Shown piece by piece: positions 1 to 6,276 of a DNA stretch of 7,658 bases. The notes below the pieces were generated by a model that had not been told where the DNA came from, made no database searches, and worked only from the letters and a program-made list of their open reading frames with translations. The stretch's first letter is position 1, and each line of letters opens with the position of its first letter. The position numbers were made by a program, and so were the translations under genes. This stretch comes from JANNAT01 sp043766915 (GTDB lineage Bacteria > Pseudomonadota > Alphaproteobacteria > Rhodobacterales > Rhodobacteraceae), in NCBI GenBank assembly GCA_043766915.1, contig JAYUHO010000405.1:1-7658 (forward strand). The letters run 5' to 3'.

Positions 1-95
1 ATTGAAAGCAACACGCAACATTCCCAGTCTCGGTTTGTCTTGGGTTGCAGCCAATCTGAATCAGATTGGCTGCAACCCGCTCTAGATGCGCAGAT
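1..95. other. Intergenic region after rnj
   Basis: Apart from the palindrome at 42-78, these 95 bases hold no supportable gene. Positions 1-41 are too short to judge. On the minus strand an ATG at 19-21 opens seven codons (MLRVAFN) to the window edge, but it has no well-spaced ribosome binding site, so I do not call a gene start. No promoter with recognisable -35/-10 boxes is evident. Confidence 0.5.
42..78 (-). terminator. Perfect 37-bp palindrome downstream of rnj, putative transcription terminator or 3' stabilising hairpin
   Basis: The arm GGGTTGCAGCCAATCTGA (42-59) is followed by a single A (60) and its exact reverse complement (61-78). In RNA it would fold into a 17-bp stem with a 3-nt loop, starting 17 nt beyond the rnj stop codon. 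Its place right after the last gene of the block suggests the end of the transcript. Neither strand has a run of Us after the stem (on the minus strand the next bases are AAGACAAAC), so it is not a canonical intrinsic terminator. It could instead be a 3' end protected after trimming, a Rho-assisted end, or a dispersed palindromic repeat. The structure is certain; the function is inferred. Confidence 0.6.
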
Positions 96-1772
96 TCAAT
101 CCAGCGCCAAGCGGCTGATCACCACTGTGACTTCGGGCTTTTTGCCGATCTCTTCCATCGCCACCTGCCGCACGATCCGGCGCAGGGCTTCGGTCAGTTT
201 GTCATCATTCGACAACAGCTTTTTGCCCGACCCGTCCAGAAACTCGGTCAATTCCTGTTCCAGCGTATCAGCCAGCACTTTGCCGGTTTTGCCGTTTGGC
301 GGCAGACCCATCAATTCGACCCACGCCTCGCCCAAAGGCTGATCTGATTCGTCCAGCAGCACTGTCACCATCGCCGTGCCATTCAGCGCCATGCGGATAC
401 GGTCGCGGATTACCCCGTCCATTGCCCCCACGATCACCGAGCCATCGAGATAGCTGCGGCCCGCTTCGATATGTTCAACCACTTTCGGCACTTCGCCGCT
501 GATATCAACCATCATGCCGTTGGTCGCCACCAGCGCCGCGATGCCAGCCTCATGCCCGATGCGGACGTGTTCGCGCAGATGCCGGTGTTCGCCGTGCATT
601 GGCAGCAACATATCAGGCAGGAACAGCCGGTGTACATGTTCCAGATCGGGGCGGTTGGCGTGGCCCGACACATGGTATTTGCCATTGGTATCATCAACAA
701 TATCAACGCCGATTTCCGACAGGGCGTTGACGATTTTCAAAACTTCGCGTTCATTGCCGGGAATGGTTTTGGACGAAAACAGGAACATATCGCCCGCCTT
801 CATTTCCAACCCGAGATATTTGCCGCGCGACAGTTGCGCCGATGCCGCCCGGCGTTCGCCCTGGCTGCCCGTCACGATCAACATCAGGTTTTTGCGCGGC
901 ACTTCCAACGCCTCTTCGGGCGTAATGGTGCGCGGGAAATCGGGCAGCACACCGGAGTCCTGCGCCGCCCCCACCATCCGCTTCATCGCGCGGCCCAACA
1001 GACACACCGTGCGCCCCGCCGCGATGCCAGCCTCGGCCAGCGTTTTCAGACGTGCCACGTTTGACGCGAATGTGGTGGCCACAACCATGCCGCCCGCGGT
1101 TTTGATCAGTTCGGCAATTGGCTCTTTCAGCGTGCTTTCGCTGCGGCCCTCATGGGGGGAAAACACGTTGGTGCTGTCACACATCAGCGCCTTCACCGGG
1201 CTTTCGGCAGCGATGACCTTCATCAATGCCTCGTCAAAACCTTCGCCCACTATCGGCGTCGCATCACGTTTGAAATCGCCAGTGTGAATGATCCGCCCCG
1301 CAGGCGTGTCGATGATCAGGGCGGCAGATTCCGGAATAGAATGGCTGACGGGCACGAATTGCACCTTGAACGGGCCAGCCGTTACCACTTCGGGGCGCGC
1401 GGCCACGGTGATGATGGCGTCTTTGGGCAGACCCGCCTCTTCAAATTTCAGCCGCCCGATGGTGGCCGTAAATTTGCGGGCATAGACCGGTTTTTTCAGC
1501 TTGGCCCACAGATGCGGCAGCGCGCCGATGTGATCCTCATGCGCGTGGGTGATAAAGATCGCGTCCAACCGGGACAGATTGGCCAGAAGCCAAGTGATAT
1601 CTGGCAGGATCAGATCAACGCCGGGGCTGCTGTCCATATCGGGAAACGCCACCCCCAGATCGACCAGGATCAGGCGCTCTTTGCCCTTTGGCCCATAGCC
1701 ATAGATATAGGCGTTCATGCCGATTTCTCCGGCCCCGCCCAATGGTAGATAAATCAGCCGCTCACCGCTCAT
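96..1772 (-). CDS. rnj: Ribonuclease J (metallo-beta-lactamase/beta-CASP endo- and 5'-exoribonuclease)
   Basis: This 558-residue cytosolic RNase is expected to act in rRNA 5' maturation and mRNA turnover; in alphaproteobacteria RNase J coexists with RNase E. The metallo-beta-lactamase core carries the HAHEDH zinc motif (His76, His78, Asp80, His81), with further metal ligands at His144 (SHSIPES) and Asp166 (HTGDFK). The beta-CASP part shows CDSTN (198-202), TGSQGE (301-306), HVSGHA (367-372) and PMHGEHRHL (391-399). A C-terminal domain follows from about residue 450. The length fits the family and all catalytic residues are present. The ATG at 1772 is supported by an AAGGA box 6 nt upstream and by the N-terminus MSGERLIYLPLGGAGEIGMN, which leads straight into the first conserved strand. 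Its start overlaps the coaX stop by 4 nt (ATGA), so translation is probably coupled. It is the last gene before the hairpin at 42-78. Confidence 0.97.
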   Translation of the reverse strand: MSGERLIYLPLGGAGEIGMNAYIYGYGPKGKERLILVDLGVAFPDMDSSPGVDLILPDITWLLANLSRLDAIFITHAHEDHIGALPHLWAKLKKPVYARKFTATIGRLKFEEAGLPKDAIITVAARPEVVTAGPFKVQFVPVSHSIPESAALIIDTPAGRIIHTGDFKRDATPIVGEGFDEALMKVIAAESPVKALMCDSTNVFSPHEGRSESTLKEPIAELIKTAGGMVVATTFASNVARLKTLAEAGIAAGRTVCLLGRAMKRMVGAAQDSGVLPDFPRTITPEEALEVPRKNLMLIVTGSQGERRAASAQLSRGKYLGLEMKAGDMFLFSSKTIPGNEREVLKIVNALSEIGVDIVDDTNGKYHVSGHANRPDLEHVHRLFLPDMLLPMHGEHRHLREHVRIGHEAGIAALVATNGMMVDISGEVPKVVEHIEAGRSYLDGSVIVGAMDGVIRDRIRMALNGTAMVTVLLDESDQPLGEAWVELMGLPPNGKTGKVLADTLEQELTEFLDGSGKKLLSNDDKLTEALRRIVRQVAMEEIGKKPEVTVVISRLALD

Positions 1773-2542
1773 GCCATTTCCTTGTTGTATTCGTTGATAA
1801 GGACAAGGCCATGCATGGTCAGATCGTCCTCAATCGCATCAAATAATTCGGTTCCTTGGGCAAACAAGGACGCAAGGCCCCCCGTTGCCACAACTTTCAT
1901 CGGTTGGTCGCGTTCGCGGCGCACAGCGCGCACTATGCCCTCGATCAGCCCAATATAGCCCCAATACACGCCCGACTGCATACAGGCCACCGTATTCGTG
2001 CCGATGGCCTTCAATGGTTTGGCCACGTCAATATGCGGCAAAGCGGCGGCGGCCATGTGCAACGCCTCAAGTGACAGGTTCACCCCCGGCGCAATTACGC
2101 CCCCCACATAGGCACCGTCGAAATCGACCACATCAAAGGTGGTAGCGGTGCCGAAGTCGACGATGATCAGGTTGCCGCCGTGATGCGCAAACCCGGCCAC
2201 GGTATTCACCAAACGGTCGGGGCCGATGGTAACGCCCTGATCCACGCGCGGCGCCACCGGCAGCGCGCAATCTGGCCTGCCCACCACCAGGGGGCGGCAG
2301 TCAAAATAGCGGTTGCACAGCACCCGCAGATTGAACACCACGCGGGGCACGGTTGACGATATGATGGCTTCGGTGACATGCGCTTCGGTCTTGGTCAGCA
2401 TCAACAGCGACGACAGCCAGACGAAATACTCATCTGCCGTGCGTTTGTGATCGGTGGCGATGCGCCAGGTTGCGACAAAACGCGCGCCGTTCCAGATCGA
2501 AAACACTGTGTTGGTGTTGCCGCAGTCAATGGCCAGAAGCAT
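1769..2542 (-). CDS. coaX: Type III pantothenate kinase
   Basis: CoaX phosphorylates pantothenate to 4'-phosphopantothenate with ATP, the first step of CoA biosynthesis, in the cytosol. It is 257 residues long, normal for the family. The ASKHA-fold signatures are visible in order: the phosphate-binding DCGNTNT at 6-12, ISSTVP at 61-66, GPDRLVN at 107-113 with Asp109 as the expected catalytic base, DFGTATTFD at 129-137 (Asp129 is the likely monovalent-cation/phosphate site), GGVIAPG at 147-153, and TGG at 220-222. No key residue is missing. Type III enzymes characteristically are not feedback-inhibited by CoA and depend on K+ or NH4+; that is family knowledge, not seen here. The ATG at 2542 follows an AGGGGG box by 5 nt, in a 12-nt gap after birA. 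The stop overlaps the rnj start. An older family annotation is 'Baf transcriptional activator', which the kinase motifs make unlikely. Confidence 0.96.
   Translation of the reverse strand: MLLAIDCGNTNTVFSIWNGARFVATWRIATDHKRTADEYFVWLSSLLMLTKTEAHVTEAIISSTVPRVVFNLRVLCNRYFDCRPLVVGRPDCALPVAPRVDQGVTIGPDRLVNTVAGFAHHGGNLIIVDFGTATTFDVVDFDGAYVGGVIAPGVNLSLEALHMAAAALPHIDVAKPLKAIGTNTVACMQSGVYWGYIGLIEGIVRAVRRERDQPMKVVATGGLASLFAQGTELFDAIEDDLTMHGLVLINEYNKEMA
1779..1783 (-). promoter_or_regulatory. Ribosome binding site of rnj
   Basis: AAGGA on the minus strand lies 6 nt before the rnj ATG and inside the last codons of coaX. It supports the start at 1772 and gives rnj its own initiation site in addition to the ATGA coupling. 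Confidence 0.7.
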
Positions 2543-2547
2543 GGTTG

Positions 2548-2553
2548 CCCCCT
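2548..2553 (-). promoter_or_regulatory. Ribosome binding site of coaX
   Basis: AGGGGG on the minus strand is 5 nt upstream of the coaX ATG and fills most of the 12-nt birA-coaX gap. It fixes the coaX start. Confidence 0.7.
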
Positions 2554-2554
2554 G

Positions 2555-3328
2555 TCAGAAAAATACCTCTGCCGCCGGAATGGCGACAGGGCCTTGCGCT
2601 GTGATCAAGATCAGATTGCCCGCCGCGTCAATCGTCTGAAAGGTGCCTGTGCGGGTAGTGGTGCCGGTGCGCGCGGCGATCACCTCGCCCAGACGCGCGG
2701 CGTGGGCCAGCCATTCGCTGCGGATCGGGGCGAAGCCTTGGGTGGTAAAGAGCGCCTCATAGCGCGCAAAGGCCGGGGCAAGGGCGGCAAGAAAGGCCTC
2801 GGGTTCAAGGCGCAATCCGGTTTCGGCCAAAACCGAGACGGCCAGCACCGCACCCGGCTCTACTGACCGCGCATTTGGCGCTGTGATCAGGTTCACCCCC
2901 ATCCCCACTGCCAGATGTGCCACACCCTGCACCCGGCCGACGGATTCAAGCAGTATCCCCGCCACCTTGCCGCCATTCAGCAGCACATCATTGGGCCATT
3001 TCAGCGCGAACGCGGCGGGCAGGCCGGTTAACGCGACAAACGCATCCCGCAGCGCCAAGGCCGCCACAAAGGATCGCAGCGCCACCTGATCAACGGGCTC
3101 TGTCGGATGCAAAATCAGCGAGCCATAAAAATTGCCGCGCGGGCTGACCCAAGGGCGTGCCCGCCTGCCCCGGCCTGCGGTTTGCGCATAGGCCATATAC
3201 CACGCAGGCCCGTCCAGCAGCGGGGCCAGCCGCAGTCCATGCGCATTCGTGCTGTCCGTCGTCTCAAGGATGTGGCGGGCCACACCCTTTGGCCAGTCGG
3301 CGCTATCCGACAAGCGATTGCGCGGCAA
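2555..3328 (-). CDS. birA: Biotin--[acetyl-CoA-carboxylase] ligase, short form without DNA-binding domain
   Basis: The enzyme makes biotinyl-5'-AMP from biotin and ATP and transfers biotin to the lysine of carrier domains, chiefly AccB of acetyl-CoA carboxylase. The catalytic core shows DSTN at 25-28, the biotinyl-AMP loop QTAGRGRRARPW at 49-60, KWPNDV at 110-115, KVAGILLE at 121-128 (Lys121 matches the active-site lysine of E. coli BirA) and GVNL at 144-147. A small beta-rich C-terminal domain covers about 213-257. There is no N-terminal helix-turn-helix, so it should be a pure enzyme (class I) and not the biotin-operon repressor. The start is uncertain. The longest frame opens with TTG at 3328, overlapping nuoN by 26 nt; a second TTG at 3313 would give MSDSADWPKG and an 11-nt overlap. 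No in-frame ATG precedes the conserved region, and neither TTG has a clear Shine-Dalgarno, so translation may depend on ribosomes finishing nuoN. Confidence 0.93.
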   Translation of the reverse strand: MPRNRLSDSADWPKGVARHILETTDSTNAHGLRLAPLLDGPAWYMAYAQTAGRGRRARPWVSPRGNFYGSLILHPTEPVDQVALRSFVAALALRDAFVALTGLPAAFALKWPNDVLLNGGKVAGILLESVGRVQGVAHLAVGMGVNLITAPNARSVEPGAVLAVSVLAETGLRLEPEAFLAALAPAFARYEALFTTQGFAPIRSEWLAHAARLGEVIAARTGTTTRTGTFQTIDAAGNLILITAQGPVAIPAAEVFF

Positions 3329-4739
3329 GCTGCGCCGCAGGCTCTATCCCGAACAGGTTGATAATGCCCAGCACCATCACAGCCGCCACCGCCATCAGCA
3401 TCAGCCATTGCACCGGGGCCATACGGCTGTCAGCGCCGTCGATATCCTTGCCGAAATACATAAAGAACACGAGACGCAGATAATAAAACGCCCCGATGAC
3501 CGAGGCCACAGCCCCCGCAACCGCCAGCCAAACCATGCCCGCGTCAACTGCCGCCTTCAACACATAGAATTTTCCAAAGAACCCCAGCATCGGCGGCACG
3601 CCTGCAAGGCTGAACAACAGCACCAGCATCGCCAGCGCCTTCAGCGGTTCGCGTTTTGACAGCATATTCAGGCTGGCGATATCGCTGACGGGTTGGCCGT
3701 CTTTCTCCATCGACAGGATGAAAGCAAAGGTGCCAAGGTTCATCGTGACGTAGATCGCCATGTAGATCAGCATCGCCTGCACGCCTTCGGCAGTGCCCGC
3801 CGCCAGTCCCACCAAAGCATAGCCCATATGAGCAATCGACGAATAGGCCATCAGCCGTTTGATATCGCGCTGGCCAATCGCGGCCACAGCACCCAGAAAC
3901 ATCGAGATCACGGCAAAGGCCGCCAACACTTGGGTCCAATCGCCGGGAATGCCGCCAAATGCATCATGCACCACCCGGGCGATCAAGGCCATCGCCGCCA
4001 CTTTGGGCGCGGTGGCCAGCAGTGCCGTCACAGGTGTTGGCGCACCTTCGTAAACATCCGGTGTCCACATATGGAACGGGGCCGCCGATACTTTGAACGC
4101 CAATCCGGCCAGCACAAACACCAATCCAAACAGCAGGCCCAACGGCACCTCGCCATCCAGCGTTGACAGAACACCGTCAAATTGCGTGGTGCCCGTATAT
4201 CCATAGGTCAGCGACGCGCCATACAGCAGCAGACCCGACGACAGCGCGCCCAGCACGAAATACTTCAGCCCGGCCTCGGTTGATTTCAGATTGTCCCGCC
4301 GGATCGCCGTCAGCACATAAAGCGCCAGCGATTGCAGTTCCAACCCCATGTACAGCGACATCAGATCCGCCGCCGATACCATCACCATCATGCCGATCAC
4401 TGATAAGGTGACCAGAATGGGATATTCAAACCGCGCCAGATCGCGCCGCGCCATATACTCTTGCGCCATCACCAGAACACCCGCCGCCGACAGCAAGATC
4501 ACCACCTTGGCAAAGCGCGCGAACGCATCATCAACGAACAACCCGCCAAATCCCACGGTTGTGCCTGCCCCGGCCACGCCAATCCAGATCGCCAGCGCCG
4601 CGAACAGCCCCGCCGTGGCCCAGGTGATGGCCCCGGTCAACGCATCCTTGCCCGCGTAAACTGCAAACAGCAGCGCCCCCATGGCGTAAATGGCGAGGAT
4701 CAGTTCGGGCAGGACGGTGTGAAAATCTAACGCATTCAT
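3303..4739 (-). CDS. nuoN: NADH-quinone oxidoreductase (complex I) subunit N
   Basis: NuoN is the antiporter-like membrane subunit nearest the quinone-binding end among L, M and N, and moves protons across the cytoplasmic membrane. From the chosen start it has 478 residues, consistent with the family and its roughly 14 hydrophobic helices. Conserved charged residues are in place: Glu134 in MGLELQSL, Lys216 in FKVSAAPFHMW, Lys246 in TAPKVAAM and Lys390 in FFGKFYVLK, equivalent to E. coli Glu133, Lys217, Lys247 and Lys395. Start choice: the open frame begins at TTG 4748, with ATGs at 4745 and 4739. Only the ATG at 4739 (MNALDFHTVLPE) stands at workable distance, 9 nt, from the AAGGG box that overlaps the nuoM stop, so I use it. 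The gene lies 12 nt after nuoM and its last 26 nt overlap the longest birA frame. Confidence 0.95.
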   Translation of the reverse strand: MNALDFHTVLPELILAIYAMGALLFAVYAGKDALTGAITWATAGLFAALAIWIGVAGAGTTVGFGGLFVDDAFARFAKVVILLSAAGVLVMAQEYMARRDLARFEYPILVTLSVIGMMVMVSAADLMSLYMGLELQSLALYVLTAIRRDNLKSTEAGLKYFVLGALSSGLLLYGASLTYGYTGTTQFDGVLSTLDGEVPLGLLFGLVFVLAGLAFKVSAAPFHMWTPDVYEGAPTPVTALLATAPKVAAMALIARVVHDAFGGIPGDWTQVLAAFAVISMFLGAVAAIGQRDIKRLMAYSSIAHMGYALVGLAAGTAEGVQAMLIYMAIYVTMNLGTFAFILSMEKDGQPVSDIASLNMLSKREPLKALAMLVLLFSLAGVPPMLGFFGKFYVLKAAVDAGMVWLAVAGAVASVIGAFYYLRLVFFMYFGKDIDGADSRMAPVQWLMLMAVAAVMVLGIINLFGIEPAAQLAAQSLVG

Positions 4740-4748
4740 CGGCATCAA

Positions 4749-4753
4749 CCCTT
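4749..4753 (-). promoter_or_regulatory. Ribosome binding site of nuoN
   Basis: AAGGG on the minus strand overlaps the nuoM TAA stop and is 9 nt before the ATG at 4739. It is only 3 nt from the ATG at 4745 and abuts the TTG at 4748. It therefore argues for the 4739 start. Confidence 0.55.
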
Positions 4754-6275
4754 AATTCGCAGCCACAACCGCAACCGCGGCGTGGTAGTTTTTCACCAAA
4801 GCCGCCACCGAAGGGCCGATCATATCGGTCACCAGCGCGGGATAGACGCCCAAAAGCAGCGTCATCACGATCAGCGGCGCAAAGATGGCGCGTTCGCGTC
4901 GGCTCATATCCTGAATGCTCATCAGGCTGTGCTTGATCAACGCGCCAAAGGTGACGCGGCGATAAAGCCACAGCGCATAGGACGCCGACAAGATAACGCC
5001 GGATGTGGCAACGGCCGCCACCCAGGTGTTGACCTGAAAAATCCCCATCAATGTCAGGAATTCCCCGACAAACCCCGACGTACCCGGCAGACCCACGTTT
5101 GCCATGGTGAAAAACATGAACACCAGCGCGTAGGCGGGCATCCGGGACACCAAACCACCGTAGGCGTCAATCTCTCGGGTGTGCATCCGGTCATAAATCA
5201 CCCCGACGCAGAGAAACAGCGCCCCCGAGATAAAGCCGTGGCTGACCATCTGAAAAATCGCGCCATCAACGCCCTGCTGGTTGACCGCGAAAATCCCCAT
5301 CGTCACATAGCCCATGTGCGCGACCGATGAATAGGCAATCAGCTTTTTCATATCCGTCTGCACCAAAGCCACCAGCGAGGTATAAACAATCGCAATCGCC
5401 GACACCCACAGCACCACGCCCGACATCACTTCGGCCCCCACCGGAAACATCGGCAGGCTGAACCGCAAAAACCCATAGCCGCCCATTTTCAGCAAAATCG
5501 CCGCCAGCACCACCGACCCCGCCGTCGGGGCCTGCACATGGGCATCGGGCAACCACGTATGCACCGGCCACATCGGCATTTTCACCGCAAAGCTGGCAAA
5601 GAACGCCAAGAACAGCAGCGTTTGCACGCCGCCGGCAATGGTAATCCCCAAAACCGCAATCGGATCGGAGGCGAATTTGAACGTCATCAACGTCGGGATA
5701 TCAGTGGTGCCCGCCGCGTAATACATCGCGATCATTGCCACCAACATCAGAACCGAGCCGAGGAACGTATAGAGGAAGAACTTGAACGCTGCATATATCC
5801 GGTTTGCGCCGCCCCAGATGCCGATGATCAGGAACATCGGGATCAGACCTGCTTCAAAGAACAGATAGAACAGCACCAGATCCAGGGCACAGAACACGCC
5901 CAACATCAGCGTTTCCAGCATCAGAAACGCAATCATGTATTCCTTGACGCGGACATCCACCTTCCAGCACGACAGAATGGTGATCGGCATCAGGAATGTG
6001 GTCAACAGCACGAACAGAATGGAAATGCCGTCCACACCCATTTTGTACTTCAGGCCCGCAATCCACGAATATTCTTCGACAAACTGCATGGCGGTATTGC
6101 CGGGATCAAACTTGACCACCAAAAACAGCGACAAAATCGCGGTGGCCGACGTAGCAAACAGCGCCAGCCATTTGGCGTTGGCCCGCGCCGCAGGATCATC
6201 GCCGCGCAAAAACAGCGCCATGATCAGCGCCGCAGCCGCTGGCACAAAAGTGACGAATGACAGAAGGTTATCCAT
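4752..6275 (-). CDS. nuoM: NADH-quinone oxidoreductase (complex I) subunit M
   Basis: NuoM is the middle antiporter-like proton-pumping subunit of the complex I membrane arm, 507 residues, a normal length. The residues of the proton path are visible and align with E. coli NuoM: Glu141 in FFEAGLIPM (E. coli Glu144), Lys232 in FAVKMPMWPVHTWLPDAH (Lys234), Lys263 in LLKMGGYG (Lys265), His320 in SVAHMGY (His322), His346 in MVSHGF (His348) and Glu405 in GFVGEFLTL (Glu407). Hydrophobic helices run almost throughout. The ATG at 6275 is only 1 nt past the nuoL stop. The upstream purine-rich stretch is a G-run (GGGGGG, 8 nt before ATG), a weak Shine-Dalgarno, so re-initiation by ribosomes leaving nuoL is likely. 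Nothing is missing or disrupted. Confidence 0.97.
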   Translation of the reverse strand: MDNLLSFVTFVPAAAALIMALFLRGDDPAARANAKWLALFATSATAILSLFLVVKFDPGNTAMQFVEEYSWIAGLKYKMGVDGISILFVLLTTFLMPITILSCWKVDVRVKEYMIAFLMLETLMLGVFCALDLVLFYLFFEAGLIPMFLIIGIWGGANRIYAAFKFFLYTFLGSVLMLVAMIAMYYAAGTTDIPTLMTFKFASDPIAVLGITIAGGVQTLLFLAFFASFAVKMPMWPVHTWLPDAHVQAPTAGSVVLAAILLKMGGYGFLRFSLPMFPVGAEVMSGVVLWVSAIAIVYTSLVALVQTDMKKLIAYSSVAHMGYVTMGIFAVNQQGVDGAIFQMVSHGFISGALFLCVGVIYDRMHTREIDAYGGLVSRMPAYALVFMFFTMANVGLPGTSGFVGEFLTLMGIFQVNTWVAAVATSGVILSASYALWLYRRVTFGALIKHSLMSIQDMSRRERAIFAPLIVMTLLLGVYPALVTDMIGPSVAALVKNYHAAVAVVAAN

Positions 6276-6276
6276 A

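Noticed and set aside
1..21. Possible start of another minus-strand gene (ATG then six codons to the edge)
   Set aside because: It has only seven codons, the GGGA before it is directly adjacent to the ATG, and the residues match nothing I recognise.
40..342. A 100-codon plus-strand frame that begins in the palindrome
   Set aside because: Most of it is antisense to the rnj 3' end, it is Ser/Pro/Arg-rich, and its start lies inside the inverted repeat.
471..1748. Several plus-strand frames of about 200-260 codons antisense to rnj
   Set aside because: They overlap each other and the complete RNase J gene, have biased Arg/His/Ser-rich composition and no family resemblance.
3281..3328. A DNA-binding (helix-turn-helix) domain on BirA, making it a biotin repressor
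   Set aside because: Only about 24 residues precede the DSTN motif, too few for a winged helix-turn-helix, and the upstream sequence is nuoN.
4740..4748. TTG (4748) or ATG (4745) as the nuoN start
   Set aside because: The only ribosome-binding box (4749-4753) would touch or nearly touch these codons; the ATG at 4739 has usable spacing. The ATG at 4745 cannot be fully excluded.
5538..6260. A 240-codon plus-strand frame antisense to nuoM
   Set aside because: The composition is His/Gln/Arg-heavy, as expected from the complement of hydrophobic codons. There is no domain and no independent start signal.
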